64,000 nt of DNA. It comes from Bacillota bacterium. Lineage in GTDB: Bacteria > Bacillota > Clostridia > Oscillospirales > Acutalibacteraceae. Numbering within the stretch: position 1 is the first letter of the stretch; every line of letters starts with the position of its first letter. The DNA is taken from NCBI GenBank assembly GCA_023412715.1, contig JAEZCC010000026.1, positions 1 through 64,000 on the forward strand, written 5' to 3'. The notes under the pieces are model-generated. The model ran no database searches, was not told where the DNA came from, and was given only the letters and a program-made list of their open reading frames with translations. This document shows positions 24,729 through 34,137 of this stretch, piece after piece. Made by a program: the position numbers and the translations under genes.

Positions 24729-26528
24729 ATGAAAGCAAAAGGCGGCATTGCCGTTCTGCTCACGGTCGTACTGTCCATAGCCGTCTGCCTGCAGGTGATT
24801 CGCTCTGATTATATGCTGCGTTTTTACACCAACGCGGCCGTCAGGGAACCTCAGAAGCAGACGGCGTCTCTCGCCGCATCTTCCCGGCCGGCCAGTTTTC
24901 TGGTGCTGTATGAGGCAGGCTCTTCGGACAGCGTCGGCCTGAAAGACAACGTGGTGCAGACCCTCGAATATATGCACGAAAACGTTGCCGAAGCGGACGC
25001 GGCCAGTCCCCGGGCGCTGCCGGACAGCTCCTGCAGCGGCGTGATCACCACCTTTGAAGACCTCGGAAAATACACGCGCTGGGACAGCCTGCTTGCCTAC
25101 GTCAAAAACGGCGGCCGCCTGCTTCTCGCCATGCGCCCCCTTGACAGCGACGCTCTTGCGGGGCTTCAGGGTGCGCTTGGAATCTCGAAATACCGCACGC
25201 TGCGGGACACCAAGGGACTTACCCTGAAGACGAATACCCTCATCCAGTGCGAGGGCCTGCACATCACGCCCGACGTGGCCAGCAGCAATTCGCTCGACGT
25301 TCAGCTGGCACCGTGGGCCGCTCTGATGGCCGTGTCCGACGAGAAAATCCCTCTCATGTGGAAAATCGCGTTGCAGAAAGGCGTCGTGATGGTTTACAAC
25401 GGCACCAATCTGAGCGAAAAAAGCTCACGCGGCCTGCTGACGGGGATGATCAGTCAGATGTTTCCCAGTTTTCTTTACCCTATTATCAATGCGAAAGTCG
25501 GCTTTATCGACGATTTCCCCGCGCCGGTGCCGGAGGGGTATAACGAGGAACTTTACCGGGAATTCGGCGTGACGACGAATTATTTCTATAAATATATCTG
25601 GCTGCCGGATATGATGCAGAGCGCCAAGGACTATAACCTGAAATATACCGGCGTCCTGATTGAGGATTACAACAAAAACACGACGCCGCCGTTTTCAACC
25701 GCTGCGAAAAACCGGGATTTTATCCTCTTTGCCAACGAGGTGCTGCATCGCGGCGGCGAGATCGGGCTGCACGGGTATAACCACCAGTCCCTTGCCCCGG
25801 AAGGCTTCGTCACCGAAGACCTGGGCTACACGCCGTGGAAAACGCAGTCGGCCATGCGTCTGTCCCTGGAGACGGCCATCCGTTACGCCGCTTCCATGCT
25901 TCCGAATTACAGGCTTCAGGTCTATGTGCCGCCGTCGAATATCCTCAGCCCCCAGGGGCGGCAGGCTGTCGTCGCCGGCATGAAGGACCTGAAAGTGATT
26001 GCCGGAGTCTATACCGCAGGGGCGGGCGAATCGGACGCCTATGTGCAGGAATACGAGGTCAGGGACGGCGTCTGCGAATTCCCGCGCGTCACGAGCGGAT
26101 ATATCGACGATGCCTACACGTATTGGAGTATCTACAACGCGGTCACGTCCGTCGGCGTTTTTTCCCATTTTGTCCACCCTGACGACGTGCTCGATTCCCA
26201 GCGCAACATGGGCAAAAACTGGGAGCAGCTTTATAAAGGGTACAATGACATCCTTTCCGCCGTGCAGGGTAGATATGGCTGGCTCAGGCCGCTGACGGCG
26301 TCCGAGGCGGCGGAGGAGGAGAAGCATTTTCTCGAGCTTGAGCCGACCATCACCTACGGGAAAGATGAAATTACGGTCTCCTGCAGGAATTTTTATCAGG
26401 GCGACTCCTTCCTGCTGCGCAGCGGCAGCGCGTCGGCCGGTACAAACTGTAAAGTCAGGCAAATTGACGGCGGCGTTTATCTGGTTACGCCTTCGTCCGC
26501 ACAGTTTACAATCAGGGTGGGCGGGTGA
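24729..26528 (+). CDS. pelA: Pel polysaccharide deacetylase (PelA deacetylase domain homologue)
   Basis: A 599-residue exported or membrane-anchored protein with one N-terminal signal/anchor helix (about residues 6-24), a Rossmann-like N-terminal domain, and a deacetylase domain. Metal and catalytic motifs are GFIDDFPAP (about residue 257), the HxxxH of GLHGYNHQS (about 347) and FSHFVHPDDV (about 477). It should remove acetyl groups from GalNAc in nascent Pel. The ATG at 24717 has its GAAAGG too close, so I prefer 24729 with 8-12 base spacing. It overlaps pelF (GTGA). No hydrolase domain is attached; that function is in the 20642 gene. Confidence 0.85.
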   Translation: MKAKGGIAVLLTVVLSIAVCLQVIRSDYMLRFYTNAAVREPQKQTASLAASSRPASFLVLYEAGSSDSVGLKDNVVQTLEYMHENVAEADAASPRALPDSSCSGVITTFEDLGKYTRWDSLLAYVKNGGRLLLAMRPLDSDALAGLQGALGISKYRTLRDTKGLTLKTNTLIQCEGLHITPDVASSNSLDVQLAPWAALMAVSDEKIPLMWKIALQKGVVMVYNGTNLSEKSSRGLLTGMISQMFPSFLYPIINAKVGFIDDFPAPVPEGYNEELYREFGVTTNYFYKYIWLPDMMQSAKDYNLKYTGVLIEDYNKNTTPPFSTAAKNRDFILFANEVLHRGGEIGLHGYNHQSLAPEGFVTEDLGYTPWKTQSAMRLSLETAIRYAASMLPNYRLQVYVPPSNILSPQGRQAVVAGMKDLKVIAGVYTAGAGESDAYVQEYEVRDGVCEFPRVTSGYIDDAYTYWSIYNAVTSVGVFSHFVHPDDVLDSQRNMGKNWEQLYKGYNDILSAVQGRYGWLRPLTASEAAEEEKHFLELEPTITYGKDEITVSCRNFYQGDSFLLRSGSASAGTNCKVRQIDGGVYLVTPSSAQFTIRVGG

Positions 26529-27934
26529 ATATTTTGACTATCTGCATGATCTGCGAGGGCAGTTACCCCTATGTTACGGGCGGCGTTTCAAGCTGGGTCG
26601 ACATGCTGATCCGCAGCATGCCGGAGCACCGCTTTCTGCTTTACTGCATTGGGGCGGAAGAAAAGAACCGCGGCGATTTCCGGTATTCTCTGCCCGCAAA
26701 TGTCGCGGGCGTGGAGGAGGTTTTTCTTGATCAGATTCTGAAAGAGCCGGGGACGTTCAACCGGAAGTTCAGGCTGACGGACGCCGAGAAAAAAAACATC
26801 AAAAATCTGATCCTGGGGGAATCCCCCGATATCTTTCAGCTGCGCGAAACGGTCCGGGGCGGCCGCATTGCGGATTTTTTCATGTGCGAGGCCTTCTTCA
26901 ACATCGTGCTGCAGGCCTATCGGGAAAAATATGACGCGCTGCCTTTCACCGAATTTTTCTGGACGATACGCTCCATGCTGCTGCCGCTCTTTTTTATCGC
27001 CGCGATGGACCTGCCGCAGGCGGATCTGTACCACAGCGTTTCGACCGGCTACGCCGGCATTGCCGGGAGCATCGCCTCCCTGAGCTGCAACAGGCCTTTT
27101 GTGCTGACGGAACACGGTATCTATACCCGTGAGCGGGAAGAAGAGATCATCAAGGCCCGCTGGGTAAAGGATTATTTTAAAGACATCTGGATTCGCTTTT
27201 TCTACACGCTTTCCCGCTGCACGTATGAGAACGCCACGCGCGTCGTCACGCTGTTTCAGAAGAATGCGGAAATCGAGGCCGAAATCGGCTGCCCGGAGGA
27301 GAAAATCTCCGTCGTCCCCAACGGAATCGACGTTGAAGAATTCAGCCGGATTCCGGACGAGCGGAGCAAAACCGTTCTGCGCATCGGCGCCATGCTGCGC
27401 GTCGTTCCCATTAAAGACGTCAAAACCATGCTGCAGAGCTTCGCTTATGTCGCGTCGAAGGTGGAGAACTGCGAATTCCTCATCATGGGCTCTACGGAAG
27501 AGGAACCGTCGTATTATGACGAATGCAAAGAGCTTGCCAAGGAGCTCCGCCTGCGGAACGTCGTCTTTACCGGCGCGGTGGATGTCAGGGACTATCTGGG
27601 GCGAATCGACATTCTTGTTCTGAGCAGCATCAGCGAGGGACAGCCGCTGGCCGTTCTGGAAGGGATGGCCAGCCGGATTCCGTGCGTGACGACAAACGTC
27701 GGCAGCTGCGGCGAGCTGCTGCACGGCAGCAACGACGGATTCGGGGAGGCGGGGATTCTCGTCCCCCTGATGGACTATGTCGGTATGGGCAAAGCGATCG
27801 TCCGCCTGTGCCGGCAGCTGGAGCTTCGGCGTCTTATGGGCCAAAACGGGTTTCAGCGTGTCTCTTCTCTTTATACAAAAGACCGCTTCATCGGGAAGTA
27901 TAAAGAAATTTATCAGGAATGCATGGGATTGTAA
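26525..27934 (+). CDS. pelF: Pel glycosyltransferase
   Basis: A 469-residue GT4 glycosyltransferase that builds the Pel chain in the cytoplasm. The N-terminus CEGSYPYVTGGVSSWVD is diagnostic for PelF. The donor-site motif EGQPLAVLEGMA (an EX7E element) lies near residue 375, and VPNGIDVEEF marks the domain hinge. It has no membrane segments and works with the membrane protein PelG. It starts with GTG inside the pelA stop and is 1 base from pelG. Confidence 0.95.
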   Translation: MNILTICMICEGSYPYVTGGVSSWVDMLIRSMPEHRFLLYCIGAEEKNRGDFRYSLPANVAGVEEVFLDQILKEPGTFNRKFRLTDAEKKNIKNLILGESPDIFQLRETVRGGRIADFFMCEAFFNIVLQAYREKYDALPFTEFFWTIRSMLLPLFFIAAMDLPQADLYHSVSTGYAGIAGSIASLSCNRPFVLTEHGIYTREREEEIIKARWVKDYFKDIWIRFFYTLSRCTYENATRVVTLFQKNAEIEAEIGCPEEKISVVPNGIDVEEFSRIPDERSKTVLRIGAMLRVVPIKDVKTMLQSFAYVASKVENCEFLIMGSTEEEPSYYDECKELAKELRLRNVVFTGAVDVRDYLGRIDILVLSSISEGQPLAVLEGMASRIPCVTTNVGSCGELLHGSNDGFGEAGILVPLMDYVGMGKAIVRLCRQLELRRLMGQNGFQRVSSLYTKDRFIGKYKEIYQECMGL

Positions 27935-27935
27935 T

Positions 27936-29354
27936 ATGGCGGGTATTGGATTTGAACTGAAAAAACTGTATCGCAAAAAGGGCCTTTTTTTCGGCGCGAG
28001 GGCACTCTTTTATTCGTCGTTCACCATTATCGGCCCTCAGCTGATGATTTTATGCCTGCTGACGGCTTTCCGCGCGCTTCTGGGAACGTTGGACCTCGGC
28101 TACGGCGACTATAATCTCTTTATGGCTTCCGTGCTGTACCCCCTGCTCTTTTCCCAGGTCGTCACCAGCGGATTTGCGATGATGCTGACGCGCTATACGG
28201 CAGACAGCCTGTACACGCACAAGCTTGAAAATATTCTGCCGTCCCTCTATGGCGCCGTGGGCATCTGCCTGCCTGTCGGCGCAGCGGCCGCCGTCCTTTT
28301 TCTCTGGCCGTCGCCCGTCGCTTTCTGGACGAAGGCCGCGACGTATCTGATTTTTTTGCTTTCCATCTGCATGTGGCTGCAGATGGTCTACCTCAGCGCA
28401 CTGCGCGACTACCGGAAGATTGCGCTCAGCTTCCTGGTCGGCATGTCGGCGGCCATCCTCTGCGGCTGCCTGCTCATCCGCTTTACCCGGGCGGCCCCGG
28501 TGACGGCGCTTCTCTATACTTTCGCGGGCGGGCTGTTGCTCATCAACGGAGCGATGTTCTTCTTTATCCGCGGCTTTTTCAGAGACACGGAGCAAGGGGA
28601 GAAGGCCGGGTATTTTGCGTTTCTGAAAGGGTTCCGCTTTTATCCGCAGCTGTTTTTCATCGGCCTGTTCTATACGCTTTCCCTTTATGTCCATAATTTC
28701 CTTTTCTGGGGCAGCGGCCTGCAGTCGGTCGTCTGGCATACCTATTACATCGCGAACGCGTACGATACGCCCACGTTTTTTGCCTTTCTGTCCATTCTGC
28801 CGACCTGCGTCCTTTTTCCCGTGCATATGGAAACGGAATTTTACGGGGCATACCGGCAGTATTACACTCAGATCACGCAGGGAGGAAACTACAGCGAAAT
28901 CGCGTCGGCGCGCAAAGGCATGACCGCGACGCTGTGGCAGGAATTGTTTCATGTGATGGAGCTGCAGCTGTTCATCTCTGTGTTTTATATCGTTCTCGGT
29001 AACTACGTTCTTCCTTATTTCGGGCTGACGGGCAGTATGGTGAACACGTTTGCAAGCCTGACGATGGGAGCATACTGCTCTATCTCCATGTATCTCGCCG
29101 TTCTGCTGGACTTATATTTCGAGAACCGCAGAGGCGCGCTTTTGTCTGTCACGGTTTTCCTTGCGGCCAATGTCATTCTGACCGTCTGCAGCCTGCAGAT
29201 GGGAGAAGATTATTACGGCACAGGCTACCTTGCGGCGTCTTTTCTTGCTTTGTCGGTGTCCCTGCTGAACATGGACCGCTTTTTGCGCCGCATCGACTTT
29301 ATCACGTTCTGTTCGCAGCCGCCGTTTGTCACGAGGCAGGAAGGCGGGCGGTAA
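27936..29354 (+). CDS. pelG: Pel polysaccharide transporter/synthase membrane subunit
   Basis: A 472-residue polytopic membrane protein with about 12 helices, of the MATE/Wzx-like PelG family. The N-terminal MAGIGFELKKLYRK is the family hallmark. It is thought to carry the polymer across the membrane as it is made by PelF. It is the last gene of the operon. PelB and PelC, needed only to cross an outer membrane, are absent, as expected in a monoderm cell. No convincing terminator follows before the convergent LacI gene. Confidence 0.94.
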   Translation: MAGIGFELKKLYRKKGLFFGARALFYSSFTIIGPQLMILCLLTAFRALLGTLDLGYGDYNLFMASVLYPLLFSQVVTSGFAMMLTRYTADSLYTHKLENILPSLYGAVGICLPVGAAAAVLFLWPSPVAFWTKAATYLIFLLSICMWLQMVYLSALRDYRKIALSFLVGMSAAILCGCLLIRFTRAAPVTALLYTFAGGLLLINGAMFFFIRGFFRDTEQGEKAGYFAFLKGFRFYPQLFFIGLFYTLSLYVHNFLFWGSGLQSVVWHTYYIANAYDTPTFFAFLSILPTCVLFPVHMETEFYGAYRQYYTQITQGGNYSEIASARKGMTATLWQELFHVMELQLFISVFYIVLGNYVLPYFGLTGSMVNTFASLTMGAYCSISMYLAVLLDLYFENRRGALLSVTVFLAANVILTVCSLQMGEDYYGTGYLAASFLALSVSLLNMDRFLRRIDFITFCSQPPFVTRQEGGR

Positions 29355-29397
29355 CCGTTTCCGCGGGTCTGTTTCATCCGGCGGCCCCTTTAAGGCT

Positions 29398-30414
29398 TTA
29401 TGGGCGCGTACTGGAGTCGCGGACAATCAGCTGCGGCTCCAGGCGGACGATTTTTGGGTATTCCCTTCCCAGCTCGATGCGCTCCATCAGAAGCGAGGCG
29501 GCCGTTTCGCCGATCGCCGTCTGCATCATGTCGACCGAGGTGATGCGCGGATGAATCGCGGTCGCAAAATCCGTGTTGTCCAAAGAGACGACGGCCAGAT
29601 CCTGCGGAATGGAGACGCCTTTTTCGGTGCAGGCGCCGACGGCCCCGACCATCATCAGATCGTTTGCCGTGATCATGGCGGTGAAACGCCGCTCCCCGGC
29701 AAGAACCTTCTGCGCGGCCTGGTAGCCGGATTCCTTGGTATAGTCCCCCAGAAAAAGGTTTTCAGGGCCGGCGGGAATCCCGTATTTCTCCATCGCGCTG
29801 AAAAATCCCGCCGCGCGTTCCTTGCCGGTCTGCTCTTCCAGAGACCCGATAATCAGCGCAATGTCGCGGTGCCCCTGCTGAATCAGATGCTCCGCGGCGA
29901 GATACATCGCTTTCGTATGGTCGACATAGACGCAGTCGAAGCCGTTCTGCTGCTGATTCGGCGTCTCGTAGAGATTTGTCAGCACCGTGGGGCGCCCGCT
30001 TTTCTGAATTGCGCGGATGTTTTCGTCGCAGAAGTTGAAAGACACAAAAATCATGCCGTCGCCCTGATGCTCCATCAGCAGATCGACAAATTTCAGCTCT
30101 TCTTTCAGGCTGTGTTTGGTATAGCACAGCATGGAATAGACGCCGTGCTGGTCGAAAACGTTATTGGCACCGCGAATCATGTCGAAATAGAATGGATTGC
30201 AGATATCCGGAATACAGAACAGAATCCGGTTCGTGCGGTTGCTTTTCAGGGTGCGGGCAGAAGAAGAGGGGCGAAAACCGATTTCTTCGGCGGTCGAAAT
30301 GATGACTTTTTTGGCTTTTTCACTGCAATAACCGGTGTGGCTGAGCGCTCTCGAAACGGTGGAGGGCGAAAAACCGGTGATTTTTGAAATCTCGTAAATA
30401 CTCCTGTTTCCCAA
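29398..30414 (-). CDS. LacI family transcriptional regulator
   Basis: A 338-residue LacI/GalR repressor. N-terminal helix-turn-helix and hinge (IYEISKITGFSPSTVSRALS, ARTLKSNRTN), then a periplasmic-binding-protein-like sugar domain. The start codon appears to be TTG at 30414; no ATG lies early enough to keep the helix-turn-helix, and GAAGGGA is about 10 bases upstream. It is divergent from the importer/GH116/GH172 operon and is its presumed repressor, with TGGAATCGATTCCA as the likely operator. Confidence 0.92.
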   Translation of the reverse strand: MGNRSIYEISKITGFSPSTVSRALSHTGYCSEKAKKVIISTAEEIGFRPSSSARTLKSNRTNRILFCIPDICNPFYFDMIRGANNVFDQHGVYSMLCYTKHSLKEELKFVDLLMEHQGDGMIFVSFNFCDENIRAIQKSGRPTVLTNLYETPNQQQNGFDCVYVDHTKAMYLAAEHLIQQGHRDIALIIGSLEEQTGKERAAGFFSAMEKYGIPAGPENLFLGDYTKESGYQAAQKVLAGERRFTAMITANDLMMVGAVGACTEKGVSIPQDLAVVSLDNTDFATAIHPRITSVDMMQTAIGETAASLLMERIELGREYPKIVRLEPQLIVRDSSTRP

Positions 30415-30829
30415 AGGGCCGTTCCCTTCTTCCTGGTTTTCTTCTTCTAAATTATAACGGTGTTATCCACCGTAAGCAATAGTTTTGTGAAAAAAACATG
30501 GAATCGATACTATAATCTATTGATTCTTTCCCAAGGCGGTGCTATAATACCAACAAACAGTGTTGTACATGAAACATAGAAAACAATAAATTATATAAGG
30601 AAAATAGTTGATAATATCTTAACTGCTGAACTGTAAATTAGGATTCAACTACCATATGACCATAGATATGTTGGAAATTAGCACTGCTTCCGTATGGAAT
30701 CGATTCCACAAAGAAACGCCCATAATTCTCTTAAACCAGCAGAAACAAGGGCAACCCACCGGTAATTTTAAAGAGCGTTTCCCCGGGGAATACGCTTTTT
30801 AAATAAAATTTTCAGGAGGAGATAAGCTT
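30415..30829. promoter_or_regulatory. divergent control region with LacI-type operators
   Basis: A 415-base gap. The leftward promoter (for lacI) reads TTGCTT (complement of 30474-30479), 17 bases, TATAAT (complement of 30451-30456); its spacer contains the inverted repeat ACGGTG-5-CACCGT (30457-30473). The rightward promoter is TTGATT (30520-30525), 17 bases, TATAAT (30543-30548). A perfect 14-base palindrome TGGAATCGATTCCA sits at 30695-30708 in the transcribed leader, and a matching partial copy TGGAATCGATAC at 30499-30510 lies just before the rightward -35. Paired copies could support looping repression. Confidence 0.7.
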
Positions 30830-32200
30830 ATGAGAAAAAGTTTGAAAGCCATAGCCCTGCTGAGCGCAGCGCTCATGGCGGCATCTGCGGCGCTGACCGG
30901 CTGCGGAACGTCGCCCACTGCGGCGTCTTCTGCGGCGTCTTCCGCGGCGGACTCGTCGGTTTCTGCCGCGTCTTCCGGGCAGAAGGATTTAAACGCGGAA
31001 ATCAAGGTCCTGACCTATGCCCATGCGTCGGACGGAAAAGACGTGTTCACCAAGGCGATTGACGGCAGCGTGAAAAAGCTGAACGAAAAATTCCCGGGCA
31101 TCAAGATTACGTGGGTCAACGTTCCTTACACGGAGTACGAAAACAAAGTCAGGCTCGCGCTTTCTTCCGGAACGGGTGCCGACGTCATCTGGATTGACAC
31201 GCCGAACCTCGCCAGCTATGCTGCGAACGGCGCGTTGGCTCCGCTGAACGATTACTGGGACAAAAGCGATTTCGAGGATTTGCTGGATTCCAGCCAGCAG
31301 GCCATGCAGTACAACGGCAAAATTTACGCCGCGCCCCTGAACGAAGCGAACCTCTGCATTTTCTACAACAAGGATCTTACGGACAAAGCGGGCATCAAGC
31401 CCCCGAAGACCGTGGCGGACGCCTGGACCTGGGATCAGTTCTATGACGCCGCGAGCAAGCTGACCCAGAAAGACGCCAACGGCAAAGTCAAGGTATACGG
31501 GGCGTCTCCTTCCATGGCGGCGGTGACGGAAGTCAGCGAAGGCGCCACCTACGGGCTGATTTCGTGGATCGGCCAGGGCGGCGGCAGTGTCCTGAGCGAA
31601 GACGGATCCAAAGCGGCCGGCGTTTTCGACAGCGACCAGAATATTGAAACGCTGAAGTTCTTCCAGAAGTTCTACACCAACGGAATCGCGCCGAAACAGG
31701 CCATTACAAACGGGTTTGAAACAGGCAAAATCGCGATGACTTTCATCGGCCCGTGGGAATTCGGAACGCTGAAGGACAAATATCCGAAGTTCAACGTGGG
31801 CACCTCGCCGCTCCCGAAGAACACGAAGGCGGCAAGCCCGACCGGAAGCTGGGACGTGGGCATCACCACGCAGTGCAAGAACCCGGAAGCAGCCTGGGAG
31901 TTCGTCAAGCAGCTCACGGGCAAGGAAGACAGCAAGAGCAGGACGGACGCAACGGGCGATCTGCCGGCAAGAAAATCCCTGGTTCAGGAATCCTCCCTGC
32001 TCAACACCGAGCTGTACCAGCCGATTAAAGACCAGCTGATGAACGGCGCGGCCGCGAGGCCGGTTACGCCGGTTTACCCCAAAATTTCCGAAGCCCTGAA
32101 CAAGACATTCAACGACGTCGCCTTTGGCAAGGACCCGGCGGCGACAGTGAAAAAGTATGCGCAGGATATGCAGAAAGCGATCGACGACAGTAAAAAGTAA
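30830..32200 (+). CDS. ABC sugar importer, extracellular solute-binding lipoprotein
   Basis: A 456-residue binding lipoprotein with lipobox LTGC (Cys about residue 25), a Ser/Ala tether and a family-1 sugar-binding fold (GADVIWIDTPNLASYA, FIGPWEFGTL). It follows AGGAGGAG by about 8 bases. It captures the substrate for the operon's GH116 and GH172 enzymes, presumably short arabinofuranosyl or related oligosaccharides. Ligand identity is inferred only from the enzymes downstream. Confidence 0.93.
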   Translation: MRKSLKAIALLSAALMAASAALTGCGTSPTAASSAASSAADSSVSAASSGQKDLNAEIKVLTYAHASDGKDVFTKAIDGSVKKLNEKFPGIKITWVNVPYTEYENKVRLALSSGTGADVIWIDTPNLASYAANGALAPLNDYWDKSDFEDLLDSSQQAMQYNGKIYAAPLNEANLCIFYNKDLTDKAGIKPPKTVADAWTWDQFYDAASKLTQKDANGKVKVYGASPSMAAVTEVSEGATYGLISWIGQGGGSVLSEDGSKAAGVFDSDQNIETLKFFQKFYTNGIAPKQAITNGFETGKIAMTFIGPWEFGTLKDKYPKFNVGTSPLPKNTKAASPTGSWDVGITTQCKNPEAAWEFVKQLTGKEDSKSRTDATGDLPARKSLVQESSLLNTELYQPIKDQLMNGAAARPVTPVYPKISEALNKTFNDVAFGKDPAATVKKYAQDMQKAIDDSKK

Positions 32201-32217
32201 TTTCTGCTGAAGCCCTC

Positions 32218-32257
32218 ATATCTGCCGTTTGCAGGCTTCCCCGCGGACGGCAGATAT
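32218..32257 (+). terminator. stem-loop between binding-protein and permease genes
   Basis: ATATCTGCCGT (32218-32228) pairs perfectly with ACGGCAGATAT (32247-32257) and a weak U-rich stretch follows. It is equivalent in place to the stem-loops at 7091 and 60289 and probably sets a high ratio of binding protein to permease. Confidence 0.65.
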
Positions 32258-32303
32258 AGAATTTTATGATAAGGCATCGTTAATTTACATTGGGGTGAAA
32301 GAA

Positions 32304-33215
32304 ATGAATGACGACAGACGCGCTTTCAGACGCTCGAAACCACTCGGCAGGAAGACGGTCGACAATATCGAGGGCTATGCTTTTATCCTGCTGCCGGTGG
32401 CCATTATTGCGGTGTTCGGCATCTACCCGGCCGCGAACGTTTTTGTCATGAGCTTCCAGAAGTTCAACATGCTGGCCGGCGGGACGGCGACCTTTGCGGG
32501 CTTCTCCAATTACATAGGCTTTTTCAAGGACCCCTCTTTCTGGCAGACCTTCCGGAACACCGCCTTCTTCGCGGCTGTGGTCGTCCCCGTTCAGACGGGC
32601 ATTGCCCTGCTGTTTGCAGTGCTGGTCAACCAGGCCATCAAAGGGGTCACCTTTTTCAGAACGGTTTTTTTCTTCCCGGTCGTCATGTCCTTTGTCGTGG
32701 TGTCTATTTTCTGGAAGATGATTTACGACCCGAATTACGGGCTGGCGAACAGCGTCCTCGCTTTTCTGCACATTCCCCAGCAGCAGTTTCTGGTGGACCC
32801 GAACCAGGCCATGCTCGCAGTCATCGTCGTGTGCATCTGGAAAAGCTGGGGCTGGTATATGGTGCTCTTTCTGGCCGGGCTGCAGGACATCCCGAAAGAA
32901 TTATATGAATCCTCTTATCTGGACGGGGCCTCTGCATTCAGAAGGTTCATTTCCATCACGCTTCCGCTGCTGAAGCGGACCACTTATTTTATTTTGATTA
33001 TGACGATTATCGACTCGTTTAAGATATTCACTCCGATTTACATTATGACGGGCGGCGGGCCTCTGGGCAACACGGACACCCTGGTGCACTATATCTGGAA
33101 TACCGCTTTCAGGATGAACGATATGGGAAGCGCCACAGCCATGTCGATCTGCCTGTTCGTCGTTGTGTTCGCTCTGACCATCATTCAGATGAAGGTAGAA
33201 AAAGAAGAGGACTGA
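32304..33215 (+). CDS. ABC sugar importer, permease 1
   Basis: A 303-residue MalF/UgpA-type permease with six membrane segments and an EAA-loop sequence YESSYLDGASAFRRF, where the usual Glu-Ala-Ala is Glu-Ser-Ser. The start at 32304 follows GGGGTGAAAG. It pairs with the 33260 permease. No ATPase gene is present. Confidence 0.92.
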   Translation: MNDDRRAFRRSKPLGRKTVDNIEGYAFILLPVAIIAVFGIYPAANVFVMSFQKFNMLAGGTATFAGFSNYIGFFKDPSFWQTFRNTAFFAAVVVPVQTGIALLFAVLVNQAIKGVTFFRTVFFFPVVMSFVVVSIFWKMIYDPNYGLANSVLAFLHIPQQQFLVDPNQAMLAVIVVCIWKSWGWYMVLFLAGLQDIPKELYESSYLDGASAFRRFISITLPLLKRTTYFILIMTIIDSFKIFTPIYIMTGGGPLGNTDTLVHYIWNTAFRMNDMGSATAMSICLFVVVFALTIIQMKVEKEED

Positions 33216-33259
33216 CGGCAGCTCTCGGGAAGTCCCATACTTTATGTGGAGGCGGTAAC

Positions 33260-34108
33260 ATGAATTCAAAGCTGGGGAAAAGCCCGGTCGGGCACCTCGT
33301 CACCTATGTCGTCTTTGCCATCGCTGCTTTTATCGTGCTGATTCCGATTCTCTGGGTGCTGGGCAATTCGTTCCGGATCACGGAAGAAATCGGCCTGCAT
33401 ACGGATTTGAATCTGAAGCTTTTCATTCCGGATACCGTGACGTTTGACAACTACAAGACCCTTTTCGCGGATTATCCGTTCCTGCGGTATATGCTCAACA
33501 CCGTGTTCGTCGCGGTGGTCGTCACGGCCGTCAGCCTTTTGCTGAACTCCATGGCGGCGTTTGCATTCGCGAGAATCAATTTTGCGGGGAAAAACATTAT
33601 TTTCCCCATCCTGCTCGTCACGCTGATTGTGCCGGGCGAAGTAATGCTTCTTCCGTCCTATCTGCTGATTAAAAACATGGGGCTGATGGACAACTACCTC
33701 GCGCTGATTCTGCCCGCGCTCGGCGGCGCGTTCGGCATCTTCTACCTCAGGCAGAGCTTTCTGGGGATCCCGAAAGAGCTGGAGGAAGCGGCGTCGATCG
33801 ACGGCAGCGGCAGGCTGGGGATTTATTTCAAGATCTACCTTCCGCTTGTCAGGCCGCATCTCATCACCCTGGGTCTGATGACGTTCATGGGCCAGTGGGA
33901 CGGCTTCATCTGGCCGCTTACCGTGCTGACGACGCCGGACAAATACCTGATTCAGGTCGGGCTGAATTACCTGACCGGCGAGCATTACAGCGACTGGGGT
34001 GCGATTTTTGCCGGCTCCATGGTCTGCACGCTGCCGATTATCCTCATCTTCATCTGCCTGCAGAAGTACTACATCCAGGGCATTGCCAGCGCCGGAATCA
34101 AAGGCTAG
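33260..34108 (+). CDS. ABC sugar importer, permease 2
   Basis: A 282-residue MalG-type permease with six membrane segments and EAA loop LEEAASIDGSGRLGIYF. A GGAGGCGG ribosome site precedes it. It completes the importer with the 30830 and 32304 products. It is 29 bases before the GH116 gene, in one operon. Confidence 0.92.
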   Translation: MNSKLGKSPVGHLVTYVVFAIAAFIVLIPILWVLGNSFRITEEIGLHTDLNLKLFIPDTVTFDNYKTLFADYPFLRYMLNTVFVAVVVTAVSLLLNSMAAFAFARINFAGKNIIFPILLVTLIVPGEVMLLPSYLLIKNMGLMDNYLALILPALGGAFGIFYLRQSFLGIPKELEEAASIDGSGRLGIYFKIYLPLVRPHLITLGLMTFMGQWDGFIWPLTVLTTPDKYLIQVGLNYLTGEHYSDWGAIFAGSMVCTLPIILIFICLQKYYIQGIASAGIKG

Positions 34109-34137
34109 ACATACGATTTCAGAACGGGAGTATTTTT

